Positions 27,387 through 38,286 of a DNA stretch of 46,028 nt are shown piece by piece; position 1 is the first letter of the stretch, and each line of letters begins with the position of its first letter. This DNA comes from an uncultured Azospirillum sp. GTDB lineage: Bacteria; Pseudomonadota; Alphaproteobacteria; RF32; CAG-239. The stretch is taken from positions 1 to 46,028 of the forward strand of contig CANDEX010000003.1 in assembly GCA_947383875.1 (NCBI GenBank), in the 5' to 3' direction. Below the pieces are notes generated by a model, which was not told where the DNA came from, made no database searches, and saw only the letters and a program-made list of their open reading frames with translations. Position numbers and translations under genes: made by a program.

Positions 27387-27673
27387 GCGGCACTATATGT
27401 CAGATTATACGGCTGTTTCAGTTTGGATTTTTCGCTCTCGCTCAAAATGATTCGTTACGAAAAATGTCATTCCGGCAGTTCTTAATTCCTCTTGCCATTC
27501 CAGCCTCTGAGCCGTAAGCCTGATTAATAATAAAGCCATATTTATCACCGACACTCTCCGGTTAGGCCGGAGAGTGATGTTAAGTGAGTATATCAAGCCA
27601 ATGCCCTCATCATATTTATATTAAATCAGGCGAAATGATTATGATAAAGTTTATTTCGTTCTCTGCATTGGCA
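27387..27673. other. Intergenic stretch with GC hairpin and repeat-like sequence
   Basis: No ORF here is supportable. The sequence around 27430-27480 (CGCTCTCGCTCAAAATGATT and then GTCATTCCGGC) looks like dispersed intergenic repeats of bacterial genomes whose translation gives recurring 'VTNHFER'-type spurious ORFs. Only one copy is in this window. A GC-rich hairpin follows at 27552-27576. Confidence 0.4.
27552..27576 (+). terminator. GC-rich hairpin downstream of the aas-type gene
   Basis: A 10-bp perfect stem CACTCTCCGG / CCGGAGAGTG with a 5-nt loop but no T-run. It lies 165 bp past the aas stop codon, so it may belong to a repeat element rather than a true terminator. Confidence 0.4.
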
Positions 27674-27714
27674 ATTAAAATAAATCCCCTCTATGGAGGG
27701 GATTTATTTTAATT
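27674..27714. terminator. Terminator of the ATP synthase operon (bidirectional)
   Basis: ATTAAAATAAATCCCCTC pairs with its complement across a TATG loop; runs of A and T flank both sides. The atpC stop codon (27709-27711) lies within one arm, and the plus-strand side could end the aas transcript. Confidence 0.93.
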
Positions 27715-28104
27715 AGGATGTTTAATTTTTTCATCAACTCGCTGCATTCGGCGTTGATAACGCTTGATGACCTCATCTTTACGTTTATGATGTGACCGCC
27801 AGTTGACATAGTTAAACACACCGTACTGACCAATATGATCTTCAGGAATAACGGCTCCTGAAGACACGGTACAGACATCATCTGCAATATTTGCCAGCCC
27901 ACCGATAATAAAATATTTATCAGTTACATTATCTTGTCCGTCTAAAACCCTGACATAACCATTGGTCAGCGTTAATACCGTTGGCGCGCGTTCAGGCAAA
28001 ACGGTCATATCCCCTTCAAGGCCGGGAATAATAATCCGGTTTGCTTCCTGCTCTTTATAGACTTTGTCAGGTAAGATAATTTTCAGACGTACATTCTTTT
28101 CCAT
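27709..28104 (-). CDS. atpC: ATP synthase F1 subunit epsilon
   Basis: 131 aa. Central-stalk subunit that couples rotation and inhibits hydrolysis. The N-terminal beta-sandwich is evident: VRLKIILPDKVYKEQEANRIIIPGLEGDMTVLPERAPTVLTL, then GGLANIADDVCTVSSGAVIPEDHI. The C-terminal part (about 90-131) is basic and does not look like the standard two-helix inhibitory hairpin, so the auto-inhibitory function may be reduced. AGGAAACAG precedes the ATG. It is last in the operon, 17 nt after atpD. Confidence 0.93.
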   Translation of the reverse strand: MEKNVRLKIILPDKVYKEQEANRIIIPGLEGDMTVLPERAPTVLTLTNGYVRVLDGQDNVTDKYFIIGGLANIADDVCTVSSGAVIPEDHIGQYGVFNYVNWRSHHKRKDEVIKRYQRRMQRVDEKIKHPN

Positions 28105-28121
28105 AACTGTTTCCTGTTTTA

Positions 28122-29720
<1,599 letters not shown>

Positions 29721-29735
29721 TTATCTCTCCTCTGG

Positions 29736-30647
29736 TTACAGTGCTTCCGCACCGGCAATAATTTCAATTAATTCAGTAGTAATATTATTCTGACGCATAC
29801 GGTTATATTTCAAGGTTAAGCGAGAAATCATATCTTTAGCATTGCGGGTCGCATTATCCATTGACGTCATACGCGCCCCCTGCTCTGAAGCCTGAGACTG
29901 AACAATTGCCTCAAATACCGAGGCTCTGAACAGTAAAGGCAAAATATAATCCAGGACCTTTGCTTTATCTGGTTCATATTCATATTCGGCACCATTGACC
30001 AATACCGGTTCTGGTTCTCCTTCAGCTTCTGCAGGAAAAGGAACAGGCAGAAGCTGCCGACAAACAATCTCTCGATTAATCGCCGAGTGAAATTCACTAT
30101 ATACTGCCTCGCAGACATCAATGTTTTTCATCGTAAAATCATCAAAAGCATAGTTGGCAATTACCACACTTTCATCGTAACGAGCACCTTTTTTAGCAAT
30201 ACCGTCAACACTTCTGACTATTAAGGATTCATACTGACGCTTCAGGATGGAATATCCTTTTCGTCCGATACAGGCTACGCTTACATTTTTTCCGGCTTGA
30301 CGTAATTCTTCAATACGGCGTTCAGCGGCTTTAACAACAGAAGCATTAAAGCTGCCGCATAAACCGCGGTCAGAAGTAAATACTAACAGCAGATAATTCT
30401 TGTCGGCACCGGTGCCGTTAATCAGCATAGGCCAATTAACGGCGTTTCCGTTTTTCTCTCTCGCACGAAACTCGGAAACAATGTCCCCGGCTACAGATTT
30501 GAGATTTTCACGATACGGTGCACTGGAAGAAATTAAGCCCTGCGCTTTACGCAGACCGGAAGCCGCTACCATCTTCATTGCTGAAGTGATTTTCTGTGTC
30601 GACTTGATGGTTTCGATACGAGTTCTTAACTCTTTTAAACCGGCCAT
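29736..30647 (-). CDS. atpG: ATP synthase F1 subunit gamma
   Basis: 303 aa. Rotor shaft of the F1 motor. N-terminal helix MAGLKELRTRIETIKSTQKITSAMKMVAASGLRKAQ and C-terminal helix NATRNAKDMISRLTLKYNRMRQNNITTELIEIIAGAEAL are the highly conserved coiled-coil termini. SDRGLCGSFNASVVKAA is the central Rossmann-like part. Residues about 205-220 (PFPAEAEGEPEPV) carry a small acidic insertion common in alphaproteobacterial gammas. AAGGAAG precedes the ATG; the start is 9 nt after the atpA stop codon. Confidence 0.97.
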   Translation of the reverse strand: MAGLKELRTRIETIKSTQKITSAMKMVAASGLRKAQGLISSSAPYRENLKSVAGDIVSEFRAREKNGNAVNWPMLINGTGADKNYLLLVFTSDRGLCGSFNASVVKAAERRIEELRQAGKNVSVACIGRKGYSILKRQYESLIVRSVDGIAKKGARYDESVVIANYAFDDFTMKNIDVCEAVYSEFHSAINREIVCRQLLPVPFPAEAEGEPEPVLVNGAEYEYEPDKAKVLDYILPLLFRASVFEAIVQSQASEQGARMTSMDNATRNAKDMISRLTLKYNRMRQNNITTELIEIIAGAEAL

Positions 30648-30656
30648 TGCTCTTCC

Positions 30657-32207
30657 TTATGCTGCTTTTGCTTCACTTGTAAACTCGGCTAAGAAATTAT
30701 CGTAAAATTCGGTCAATTTCTTATCCAACTCATCTGAAATAACCTTTTCGGTGCGAATTTGCTCCAGATATTCCGGATGATTAGCTTTGATGGCGATTAA
30801 AGCTTTTTGCTCAAAAGGCTTAATCTGCTCCAAAGGCAACTTATCCAAATAACCGCGTACACCGGCAAAGATAGCAACGACTTCATCTGCAACAGGCATC
30901 GGATGATAAACCGGCTGTTTCAGCAATTCAGTCAGTCGCTCACCGCGAGACAACAGCTGTTTGGTTGCGGCATCCAAATCTGATGCAAATTGTGCAAAAG
31001 ATGCCATTTCACGATATTGAGCCAATTCAAGTTTAATTTTACCAGCCACTTGTTTCATGGCTTTAATCTGCGCGGCGGATCCTACGCGGCTGACGGAAAT
31101 ACCGACATTTACCGCAGGACGAACACCCTGATAGAACAAGCTGGTTTCCAAGAATATCTGACCGTCGGTAATAGAAATAACGTTGGTCGGAATATAAGCA
31201 GAAACGTCACCGGCCTGCGTCTCAATAACCGGCAAAGCCGTCAAAGAACCAGCACCTTCTTCGTCATTCATTTTAGCGGCACGTTCAAGCAAACGGGAGT
31301 GCAGATAGAAAACGTCACCCGGATAAGCTTCACGCCCAGGCGGACGACGCAGCAACAGAGACATCTGGCGATATGCCGTTGCTTGCTTGGACAAGTCATC
31401 ATAAAAGATGGTGGCGTGCATTCCGTTATCACGGAAAAATTCCCCCATTGCGCAACCGGAGTAAGGCGCAATAAACTGCATCGGCGCAGGATCAGAAGCT
31501 GTTGCCGCAACAACAATGGTATAATCCAAAGCACCGTGATCTTTCAAAGTTTTAACAACCTGAGCAACTGTAGAACGCTTTTGCCCGACCGCAACATAGA
31601 TGCAATACATTTTTTCCTTTTCGGATTTAGCGGCATCATTAATCTGTTTCTGGTTAATAATCGTATCCAAAATGATGGCGGTTTTACCCGTTTGACGGTC
31701 ACCAATAATTAATTCGCGCTGACCGCGACCGATTGGAATCAAAGCATCAACCACTTTTAATCCGGTTTGCATCGGTTCATGAACACTTTGCCGCGGAATA
31801 ATACCGGGAGCCTTTACCTCAGAGTTACTAAACTCATCAGCTTTAACAGGACCTTTACCGTCAATCGGCTCACCCAAAGCATCGACCACGCGTCCCAACA
31901 GACCTTTTCCTACCGGCACGCTAACAATTTTATCGGTGCGTTTAACAATATCGCCCTCTTTAATAGATTCATCAGAACCGAAAATAACGACACCGACATT
32001 GTCTTCTTCGAGGTTAAGAGCCATTCCCTTAACACCGCTTTCAAACTCCACAAGTTCATTTGACTGAACTTTATCGAGGCCGTAAACATGGGCAATACCA
32101 TCACCGACAGACAAAACGCGACCGACTTCCGAAACATCAACTTCGACGTCAGCATTCGCAATTTTATCTTTGATGATGGAGGATATTTCGCTTGCATGTA
32201 CAGACAT
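30657..32207 (-). CDS. atpA: ATP synthase F1 subunit alpha
   Basis: 516 aa. Non-catalytic nucleotide-binding subunit of F1. Walker A GDRQTGKT is at 169-176. [64 protein letters not shown], and [35 protein letters not shown] are complete. The start ATG overlaps the atpH stop codon (TAATG), indicating translational coupling, with GGTGG as ribosome-binding site inside atpH. F0 genes are not adjacent, as usual in Alphaproteobacteria. Confidence 0.98.
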   Translation of the reverse strand: MSVHASEISSIIKDKIANADVEVDVSEVGRVLSVGDGIAHVYGLDKVQSNELVEFESGVKGMALNLEEDNVGVVIFGSDESIKEGDIVKRTDKIVSVPVGKGLLGRVVDALGEPIDGKGPVKADEFSNSEVKAPGIIPRQSVHEPMQTGLKVVDALIPIGRGQRELIIGDRQTGKTAIILDTIINQKQINDAAKSEKEKMYCIYVAVGQKRSTVAQVVKTLKDHGALDYTIVVAATASDPAPMQFIAPYSGCAMGEFFRDNGMHATIFYDDLSKQATAYRQMSLLLRRPPGREAYPGDVFYLHSRLLERAAKMNDEEGAGSLTALPVIETQAGDVSAYIPTNVISITDGQIFLETSLFYQGVRPAVNVGISVSRVGSAAQIKAMKQVAGKIKLELAQYREMASFAQFASDLDAATKQLLSRGERLTELLKQPVYHPMPVADEVVAIFAGVRGYLDKLPLEQIKPFEQKALIAIKANHPEYLEQIRTEKVISDELDKKLTEFYDNFLAEFTSEAKAA

Positions 32208-32761
32208 TATTGTCCACCTTTCATCATAATTTCCAAACGATTTAATTTTCCACGGATTGAATCATCAATCATGGAAGAACCAAACTTCACAATCAAACCG
32301 CCCAAAATCTCGGGACGGATTTGATAATTGACAACCACTTTGCCGGAAAGCATCTTCTCCAAAGCTGCTGTCAGATTTTTATCTTGAATCGGGCTCAATA
32401 CATCTGCGGACTGAACCTCCACCTCCACAATACCGCTTTTCCGATACCAGATATGCGTAAACTCATCCAAAATCGGCAACAATTCAGCAAAACGATTATT
32501 TGAAGCAATAATATCAAGACAATTCAAAGTTTCTTTATCTAATTTCAACTTTTCAGCAATTTCAGCCAGAGCCTGTTTTTTAGACTCCAAATTCCAAACG
32601 GGATTAGCCAGATATTTAACCAAAGTTTCATCTGAGCGAAAAATATCGCTTAAACGTTTGACATCCTCAAAAACCCGAGAAACGGCATTCTTCTCTTCTG
32701 CTGCCCCATACAAAGCATCAGCATAAGTGGAAATAATTTTGGCTTTTGAAATTTTCTTCAC
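32207..32761 (-). CDS. atpH: ATP synthase F1 subunit delta
   Basis: 184 aa. Peripheral-stalk subunit on top of F1. The N-terminal helical domain starts [24 protein letters not shown] with [14 protein letters not shown], and the C-terminal part contains [26 protein letters not shown] and [30 protein letters not shown], the family's C-terminal signature. Translation starts at GTG 32761 with a weak GAGAG. It opens the atpHAGDC unit; only 68 bp and no terminator separate it from priA, so read-through from priA is possible. Confidence 0.95.
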   Translation of the reverse strand: MKKISKAKIISTYADALYGAAEEKNAVSRVFEDVKRLSDIFRSDETLVKYLANPVWNLESKKQALAEIAEKLKLDKETLNCLDIIASNNRFAELLPILDEFTHIWYRKSGIVEVEVQSADVLSPIQDKNLTAALEKMLSGKVVVNYQIRPEILGGLIVKFGSSMIDDSIRGKLNRLEIMMKGGQ

Positions 32762-32829
32762 GGCACTCTCATTTCATATTTATAATTGAGGTTATCATAA
32801 GGGGTAATTCTTTCTAATTTATTAACTTC

Positions 32830-35007
32830 TCACATAAAACTATAAGGGTCGACGTCAATTTCGACACGCACATTAGACGGAGGAGACACTTTGCGCAGCC
32901 ATTCCCGTAAAACATCCTGAATTTTTATGTTTTTTGTTGTTTTTAAAAGCAACCGGTAACGGTACTTACCACGCAACATATATATCGGTGCCGGAGCCGG
33001 TCCCAATGTGGAAATATAGTCATTATTGGGAGCTGTTTGTCCCAACAAAACAGCTGTTTTCTCGACAATATCCCGGTTGGTTCCGGAAACAATCAATGCC
33101 GCTAACTTACCAAACGGCGGCATTCGCAGCAGGCGGCGGCTTTGTTTTTCCAAATCCAAAAACTGAGTGCGATCATTAGCCAGCAGTGCCTTAAGCACCG
33201 CATTATCCGGATAAAGGGTTTGCAGGTAAACCACACCTTTTTTCGCAGCACGCCCTGCCCGCCCCGATACCTGAGATAAAAGTTGATATGTTTGCTCTGC
33301 CGCTCGCAAGTCACTTCCCATCAGCCCTAAATCAGCATCAACAATTCCAACCAGCGTTAAACTCGGAAAATGATGCCCCTTAGCTAAAATCTGTGTTCCG
33401 ATTAAAATATCGACTTCGCCTCTTTCCATACGATCAAAGACCTCAGACACTTCTGCCAACGAAGATGTTATATCACTGGAGATAACGGCAATACGCGCCT
33501 CAGGAAAACGTTTAGCCACTTCTTCAGCAATGCGCTCCACTCCGGGACCGCAAGCCGTTAACCCCTCTTCGGAATGACATTCCGGACATTCCTTGGGAAT
33601 CGACATAGAATAACCGCAATGATGACAAACCAGCCGACCGGTTTTGCGATGCTCTGTCAACCAAGCCGTACAATTCGGACACTGGATACGATGCCCGCAG
33701 TCACGACAAATCGTTAAAGGCGCATAACCGCGGCGATTTAAAAACAACATGGATTGTTCATTTTTTTCAAGATTTGCTTTAAGAGCTTCCACTAATGTCG
33801 GTGCCAGCCAGGAAACTCCCCAAACACCTTTTTGCGGTTTATCCTTTTTTAAATCAATGACATTAATTTCCGGCAGAACGGCCGAGGCATAACGACTGGT
33901 CAGCTTCACACAGTCGTATTTACCTTCTTCAACATTACAAACTGTCTCCAAATCAGGGGTTGCCGTTGAAAGAATCAACGGAAATTGCTCCAGCTTAGCG
34001 CGCACTACAGCCATATCCCGTCCCTGATAATTAACGACATCTTCTTGTTTGAATGAATGATCATGACTCTCGTCAATAACCATTAACCCCAAGTCAGCAT
34101 AAGGCAAAAACAGGGCTGAACGCGCACCAACAATAACTTTCACCCGATTTTCAATCACGGCTTTCCATGTATCTATTCTTTCCCTCTGCCCCAAACCAGA
34201 ATGCCAGCAAGCCGGTTTCACGCCAAATCTTTTTTCAAAACGCCCCAGCCATTGGGTTGTCAAAGCAATTTCTGGAACAAGAATCAATACCTGTCGTCCC
34301 AGCTCCAGCGCACGAGCCACAGCCTCAAAATAAACTTCTGTCTTACCCGAACCGGTTACCCCATCCAGCAGCGTGACGGAAAAACCGGCACCAACTTTTT
34401 GTACCAGTTCAGCTGCCGCCATTTCCTGTTCCGCAGTTAATTCTACTTTAGAGAAGCTGCCCAGCGGCTTGTCATAGACTTTCTTTTTCTGGCGGATAAT
34501 CGGCTGCAGCACCCCTGCTTGTATCAAGGTATTGACCACGCTTAAGCCCACTCCTGCCCCTTGGCAAATTTCTTTTCGTGTATAAGGAGCATGGCGCAGT
34601 AAATCCATGACATGCCAGCGGGCATCCGAGTTTTTAAGTTTCGCTTCAGCCAAAGTTTTACCACTCAGAGCATAAAGCGTTTCCACCTGATTATCATCAA
34701 ATACTGCACGCACACTGATAACCATTTTCAGCACCAGACCGACAAAAGCCAAATTATATTCCGCGACAAATTTAATTAAGCTCATTAAAGCGGGAGACAA
34801 TGGCGGAAAATCCAGCTTTTCAATGACTGACTTTATTTTTCCTTCCGGCAAATCAGAGGAGCGTCCATGCTTCCACACCACACCTATTTGTTCTTCTCGT
34901 CCGAAGGGAACACGAACAATCGTTCCGAGCGGAAGCTCCTCTTCGACCCTGTAGTCAAAAGGTTCATTAAACGGCAGCGGCAGCATTATTCCGATAATTG
35001 AGGTCAT
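32830..35007 (-). CDS. priA: Primosomal protein N' (PriA helicase)
   Basis: 725 aa. A 3'-5' DNA helicase that restarts stalled forks. The N-terminal DNA-binding domain (MLPLPFNEPFDYRVEEELPLGTIVRVPFG) is followed by a helicase core with Walker A GVTGSGKTEVYFE, the DExH motif VIDESHDHSFKQED, LILSTATPDLE and QVSGRAGRAAKKGVVYLQT. Eight cysteines in CRDCG...CPNC...CHHCG...CPEC bind two zinc ions. The C-terminal domain ends VRVEIDVDPYSFM. AAGGAT precedes the ATG. It precedes atpH on the same strand, a common alphaproteobacterial arrangement. Its partner SSB is also in the window. Confidence 0.97.
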   Translation of the reverse strand: MTSIIGIMLPLPFNEPFDYRVEEELPLGTIVRVPFGREEQIGVVWKHGRSSDLPEGKIKSVIEKLDFPPLSPALMSLIKFVAEYNLAFVGLVLKMVISVRAVFDDNQVETLYALSGKTLAEAKLKNSDARWHVMDLLRHAPYTRKEICQGAGVGLSVVNTLIQAGVLQPIIRQKKKVYDKPLGSFSKVELTAEQEMAAAELVQKVGAGFSVTLLDGVTGSGKTEVYFEAVARALELGRQVLILVPEIALTTQWLGRFEKRFGVKPACWHSGLGQRERIDTWKAVIENRVKVIVGARSALFLPYADLGLMVIDESHDHSFKQEDVVNYQGRDMAVVRAKLEQFPLILSTATPDLETVCNVEEGKYDCVKLTSRYASAVLPEINVIDLKKDKPQKGVWGVSWLAPTLVEALKANLEKNEQSMLFLNRRGYAPLTICRDCGHRIQCPNCTAWLTEHRKTGRLVCHHCGYSMSIPKECPECHSEEGLTACGPGVERIAEEVAKRFPEARIAVISSDITSSLAEVSEVFDRMERGEVDILIGTQILAKGHHFPSLTLVGIVDADLGLMGSDLRAAEQTYQLLSQVSGRAGRAAKKGVVYLQTLYPDNAVLKALLANDRTQFLDLEKQSRRLLRMPPFGKLAALIVSGTNRDIVEKTAVLLGQTAPNNDYISTLGPAPAPIYMLRGKYRYRLLLKTTKNIKIQDVLREWLRKVSPPSNVRVEIDVDPYSFM

Positions 35008-35149
35008 TATTTATCCTTGTCTAAACCTTTTTCATCATAATGCGAAAGCTGTAAAAATAAAATCCTGCCACCAGATTATCCCCACAAAACTTTTATTCTA
35101 AACGAAAATTTAAGTTCTCACCTTTAAAATGATTTTAAGGACAAAATAT

Positions 35150-36097
35150 ATGACAAGAACAATAGAATATAAGGCGGCTCCATGCGTCAAAAAACATATT
35201 TGCGAATGGCAGAGCTGGCTGCTTAACGAAAGGCGTTATTCTCCACACACGTTGGATGCATATTCGCGTGATTTAGCGGAATTTTTTGATTTTTTAAGTA
35301 ATCATTTGGCAAAAGAACCGGATATCAATGATTTATCCGGACTTGATGTTCGAGATTTTCGGGCTTTTTTAAGCTTCAGAAGTGCGAAACATATTGATAA
35401 AGCGTCTTTGGCGCGTGAATTATCATCTCTGAAAAATTTTTATAAATGGCTGGGAAAACACGATATCCTTAAAAACTCAGCCATATCGGTCATCACGGCT
35501 CCCAGACGTCCGAAAGTTTTACCCAAGGCACTGGAAATTGACCAGACATTTAATGTTATTGAAATGGCGGGAGAATGTGCAACTAATTCATGGCAGGGCC
35601 TGCGAGATACGGCAATATTTACATTATTATACGGTTGCGGATTGCGTATTTCTGAGGCCCTGTCTTTGAATGTAGGAGATATAGGGGACAATGATTTTCT
35701 GCGCATTAAAGGTAAAGGCAACAAAGAAAGAATTGTGCCCATGCTGCCAATCGTTGTCGAAAAAATTAACCAATATCTTGCGGAGTGTCCTTATCAATTC
35801 CGGTTGGGAGAACCGTTATTTGTAGGAGCCCGCGGAGATAGACTTGTGCCAAGAATTGTCCAGCGACAAATGCAAAAAATCCGGGCATATCTGGGACTTT
35901 CCGATAATTTGACTCCCCATGCCCTACGGCATTCTTTTGCAACCCACCTCTTGGCGGAAGGGACAGACCTGCGCTCAATTCAAGAATTGTTAGGCCATGC
36001 GTCCCTGACCACGACCCAGCGTTATACAGATGTTCAGACTGAAACCATCAGAAAAGAATATGACAAAGCAAGGCTGTTAAGCTCGCCTGAAAGCTGA
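35150..36097 (+). CDS. xerC: Tyrosine recombinase XerC
   Basis: 315 aa. Site-specific recombinase that resolves chromosome dimers at dif with XerD. The N-terminal SAM-like domain (SWLLNERRYSPHTLDAYSRDL) is followed by a catalytic domain with Arg166 (GCGLRISEAL), Lys189 (KGKGNKER), His257 and Arg260 (HALRHSFATHLL), His283 (LLGHASLTTTQ) and the nucleophile Tyr292 (QRYTDV), so it is complete. I chose ATG 35150 because AAGGA lies 8 nt upstream; the frame from ATG 35129 has none. Its divergent position beside priA and the atp operon matches xerC in Alphaproteobacteria; XerD or a mobile-element integrase is unlikely because no att site or mobile genes are near. Confidence 0.93.
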   Translation: MTRTIEYKAAPCVKKHICEWQSWLLNERRYSPHTLDAYSRDLAEFFDFLSNHLAKEPDINDLSGLDVRDFRAFLSFRSAKHIDKASLARELSSLKNFYKWLGKHDILKNSAISVITAPRRPKVLPKALEIDQTFNVIEMAGECATNSWQGLRDTAIFTLLYGCGLRISEALSLNVGDIGDNDFLRIKGKGNKERIVPMLPIVVEKINQYLAECPYQFRLGEPLFVGARGDRLVPRIVQRQMQKIRAYLGLSDNLTPHALRHSFATHLLAEGTDLRSIQELLGHASLTTTQRYTDVQTETIRKEYDKARLLSSPES

Positions 36098-36108
36098 TAG
36101 ATAAAAGA

Positions 36109-36139
36109 AAAGAGGCATCTGACGGTGCCTCTTTTTATT
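36109..36139. terminator. Bidirectional terminator between xerC and rpmG
   Basis: AAAGAGGCA pairs with TGCCTCTTT around an 8-nt loop; T-rich sequence follows on both strands. Confidence 0.92.
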
Positions 36140-36171
36140 CTTTTCCGAATTCTTTTCCGAAATAAAAGAAA

Positions 36172-36339
36172 TTACTTTAATTTCTTTTCAACGAACTCTT
36201 CATGCTTCTTAGACTTCTTGTCATATTTCTTCAAAGTCAGTTTTTCCGGATGAGTCCGCGGATTTTTTTCAGCAAGATAAAAGGTACCGGTACCGGCAGT
36301 GCTTTCCAATTTTACTTTTACTTTAATTGCTTTTGCCAT
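36172..36339 (-). CDS. rpmG: 50S ribosomal protein L33
   Basis: 55 aa, read directly from the reverse strand: it begins MAKAIKVKVKLESTAGTGTF and continues with YLAEKNPRTHPEKLTLKKYD, ending in a basic tail KKHEEFVEKKLK. Length, composition and the TAGTGTFY / KNPRTHPEKL motifs match L33. It lacks the CxxC zinc pairs, so it is the zinc-independent form. It is convergent with xerC and shares its terminator. Confidence 0.95.
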   Translation of the reverse strand: MAKAIKVKVKLESTAGTGTFYLAEKNPRTHPEKLTLKKYDKKSKKHEEFVEKKLK

Positions 36340-36601
36340 GATTCTATACTCTTTAAATTAGGTTATATCAAAACATTTAGGCGTAATATACAGTTTTTGA
36401 AACGTTTGTCAATAAGATTTTTCGGTTACAGAAATATGAAACTTTATAAAGTTTTCGGAAAAAATTAATTTTGTCTATTGTACACCCCGAAAATTTATGA
36501 TACAGTAGCGTTCATAAAATATATTATTTACCTATTATGATAGCTTTCATTTTCAGGCGAATCCTAATCCAGAAATATTAACAATAAAAAAATATAACCT
36601 T

Positions 36602-36826
36602 ATGGAAAAGAAAATTATTGCTGCAGCTCTTGCTGTCATTGCCGCTGTAACCATTTATTTCGGCGGCTGGGAGATTATCAAATTCATCGGTAACAATGTG
36701 CTTTTGTTTCCTTGGAACACCGTTGCCGTCTTGATTCTCTCATTTTGTACTATCGTACTGATGTTTTGTACGATATTTTTTCCGTACAGAATATATCTGA
36801 AAATAGTAAATACTCCTGAACCATGA
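36602..36826 (+). CDS. Small membrane protein with two TM segments
   Basis: 74 aa, unrecognised. Two hydrophobic segments (about 5-22 and 37-62) are separated by GGWEIIKFIGNNVLLFPWNT, with a short charged tail. ATG 36602 is the first in frame; upstream is AT-rich with no strong Shine-Dalgarno sequence. Its stop codon overlaps the start of the next gene by 4 nt (ATGA), so the pair is translationally coupled and probably acts together. Function is unknown. Confidence 0.65.
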   Translation: MEKKIIAAALAVIAAVTIYFGGWEIIKFIGNNVLLFPWNTVAVLILSFCTIVLMFCTIFFPYRIYLKIVNTPEP

Positions 36827-37104
36827 AAAGATTTTTTCTCCTCTTGATTGCGGCTGCCGCAGTTGCTGCCAACGTCATTTTTCCCGGAAATAAAATAGCG
36901 GCACTCATGTTAGCTGTCATTTTCGCTGTTATCTTATTCATTAATATTCTTCCCAGATTAATCCTCTGGGCCATAAAAATGGATGAGAAACATGATCGAC
37001 TAAAAAGGGAAAAACTTATAAAGAAAAAAGCAAAAGAAAAAAAAGAACGAGAAGAAAGGCTGGATAAAATCTGCCGCGAAGTGCCGCAGGAACGCCTCTC
37101 TTAA
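36823..37104 (+). CDS. Small membrane protein with highly basic coiled-coil tail
   Basis: 93 aa, unrecognised. Two hydrophobic segments (about 4-20 and 26-50), then a cytoplasmic tail of alternating Lys/Glu/Arg (KHDRLKREKLIKKKAKEKKE region) likely to be a long charged helix. Overlaps the preceding gene by ATGA. A terminator follows at 37122. It may bind nucleic acid, ribosomes or acidic lipid through the tail, but this is speculation. Confidence 0.65.
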   Translation: MKRFFLLLIAAAAVAANVIFPGNKIAALMLAVIFAVILFINILPRLILWAIKMDEKHDRLKREKLIKKKAKEKKEREERLDKICREVPQERLS

Positions 37105-37121
37105 CTCCTTCTCCTTAAGTT

Positions 37122-37148
37122 AAAGACCGGATTTATTCCGGTCTTTTT
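37122..37148. terminator. Terminator between convergent genes
   Basis: AAAGACCGGA pairs with TCCGGTCTTT around TTTAT; six or more Ts follow on the plus strand and TTTAACTT on the minus strand. Confidence 0.93.
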
Positions 37149-37164
37149 TAGTATCTGAGATAAT

Positions 37165-38286
37165 TTAATTTTTGATGCTTTGCAACAGGTACGCATGGGC
37201 GACATCTATATCCAAATCAGATGCTGAGCGTTCTTGGCGATTGCAAATTATTACATTTTTATAACGTTGCAAAATTTTTTCAGGATCTCTGTTTTCCAAT
37301 TCTCCTGCCGTACAAATATTAGGCGTAATCCCCTCTCCTGCTATTTTTTTTCCGGACGGCAGAAAAATAACTGCATTCGTCAACGCCAGACGACTGTTAT
37401 TGGGTAAGTTAGTTAATTTTTGAACACTCCCCTTGCCATAACTTTGCGCTCCGATAATGATTGCACGGCTTTGTTCTTGCAAAGCACCGGCCACAACTTC
37501 TGCAGAGGAAGCTGTCTTGCCGTCTATTAAAACTGCAAGCGGCTTATCTCCTAAAATATCTCCATCCGGAGCATCGTACATTTCAACCGAATCTTTTTTT
37601 CTCCCTTGAACTGAGGATATAATTCCACCATCAAGAAACATTCCGGCAATATCTACCGCCTGTTTAAAAGTCCCACCGGGATTACTGCGTAAATCCAATA
37701 TCAGACCTTTGAGATTAGAATGTTGTCGCAGGCTTTCCGCTAAAGTTTCGCGGCTATGTTTATTCATTGCCCCCAAACGAACGTATAAAATATCACCATC
37801 CATCATTCGTTTGTAAAAAGCCCGTGCAGGTTTAAATTTTGACAGCGGCTGATGACTTAACTCTAAGTCTGGATAATATGTTGAATCAACATCAAAATCT
37901 TTAATTCCATACACCAGCATAGTATCTATAATCTCAAAATCTTTCAGCGCAATTTCCGTTGAAACTTTTTTGGTCGCATTTATCAGTTTACGGGTTAAAG
38001 CAGCCCAGGCTTTGGCATCTTTTCTGTTTTCCGGCTTACGCTGTGTCAATATTAATCTGCCGCCGGCATAAACAGATATGCGTTTTCCGTCATCGGCTAT
38101 TCTGATATTTGAATCTAACTTATTTAACGCCTTTAATGACGGGACAGCCAATTGCTCAATCTCTGCCGGCAAAACATATTCATCAAGCACCAATTGATAG
38201 ACTTGCATTAAGACTTCTATATCATCCGCTCGAGCGGGAAAACAGACTAAAGATAACAGCAAGGTGAAAGCTATAAATTTTTTCAT
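37165..38286 (-). CDS. S41-family C-terminal processing protease without a visible PDZ domain
   Basis: 373 aa. Signal peptide ends at FPARA-D, so it is exported. The S41 core is clear: GDILYVRLGAM, LKGLILDLRSNPGGTFKQAVDIAGMFL, then the nucleophile region DGKTASSAEVVAGALQ with Ser260 and the general base Lys285 in GAQSYGKGSVQKL, 25 residues apart as in E. coli Prc. The N-terminal ~150 residues lack the PDZ landmarks normally before the core (the GIGxxI and AGIKxGDxI motifs); instead there is a region with VLMQVYQLVLDEYVLP. Substrate selection is therefore likely to differ from that of ordinary CtpA proteins. Its ATG overlaps the rnr stop codon (ATGA). It is last of a three-gene coupled operon. 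Confidence 0.9.
   Translation of the reverse strand: MKKFIAFTLLLSLVCFPARADDIEVLMQVYQLVLDEYVLPAEIEQLAVPSLKALNKLDSNIRIADDGKRISVYAGGRLILTQRKPENRKDAKAWAALTRKLINATKKVSTEIALKDFEIIDTMLVYGIKDFDVDSTYYPDLELSHQPLSKFKPARAFYKRMMDGDILYVRLGAMNKHSRETLAESLRQHSNLKGLILDLRSNPGGTFKQAVDIAGMFLDGGIISSVQGRKKDSVEMYDAPDGDILGDKPLAVLIDGKTASSAEVVAGALQEQSRAIIIGAQSYGKGSVQKLTNLPNNSRLALTNAVIFLPSGKKIAGEGITPNICTAGELENRDPEKILQRYKNVIICNRQERSASDLDIDVAHAYLLQSIKN

Noticed and set aside
27405..27596. 63-codon minus-strand frame in the intergenic region after the aas gene
   Set aside because: Composition and VTNHFER-like sequence look like translation of a non-coding repeat; no ribosome-binding site.
30990..31712. 240-codon plus-strand frame opposite atpA
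   Set aside because: It is antisense to a fully conserved atpA and shows no protein-like motif; long antisense frames occur by codon bias.
35150..36097. Tyrosine recombinase as the integrase of a genomic island
   Set aside because: It has XerC length and context (beside priA and the atp operon), with no att repeat, tRNA or mobile genes nearby.
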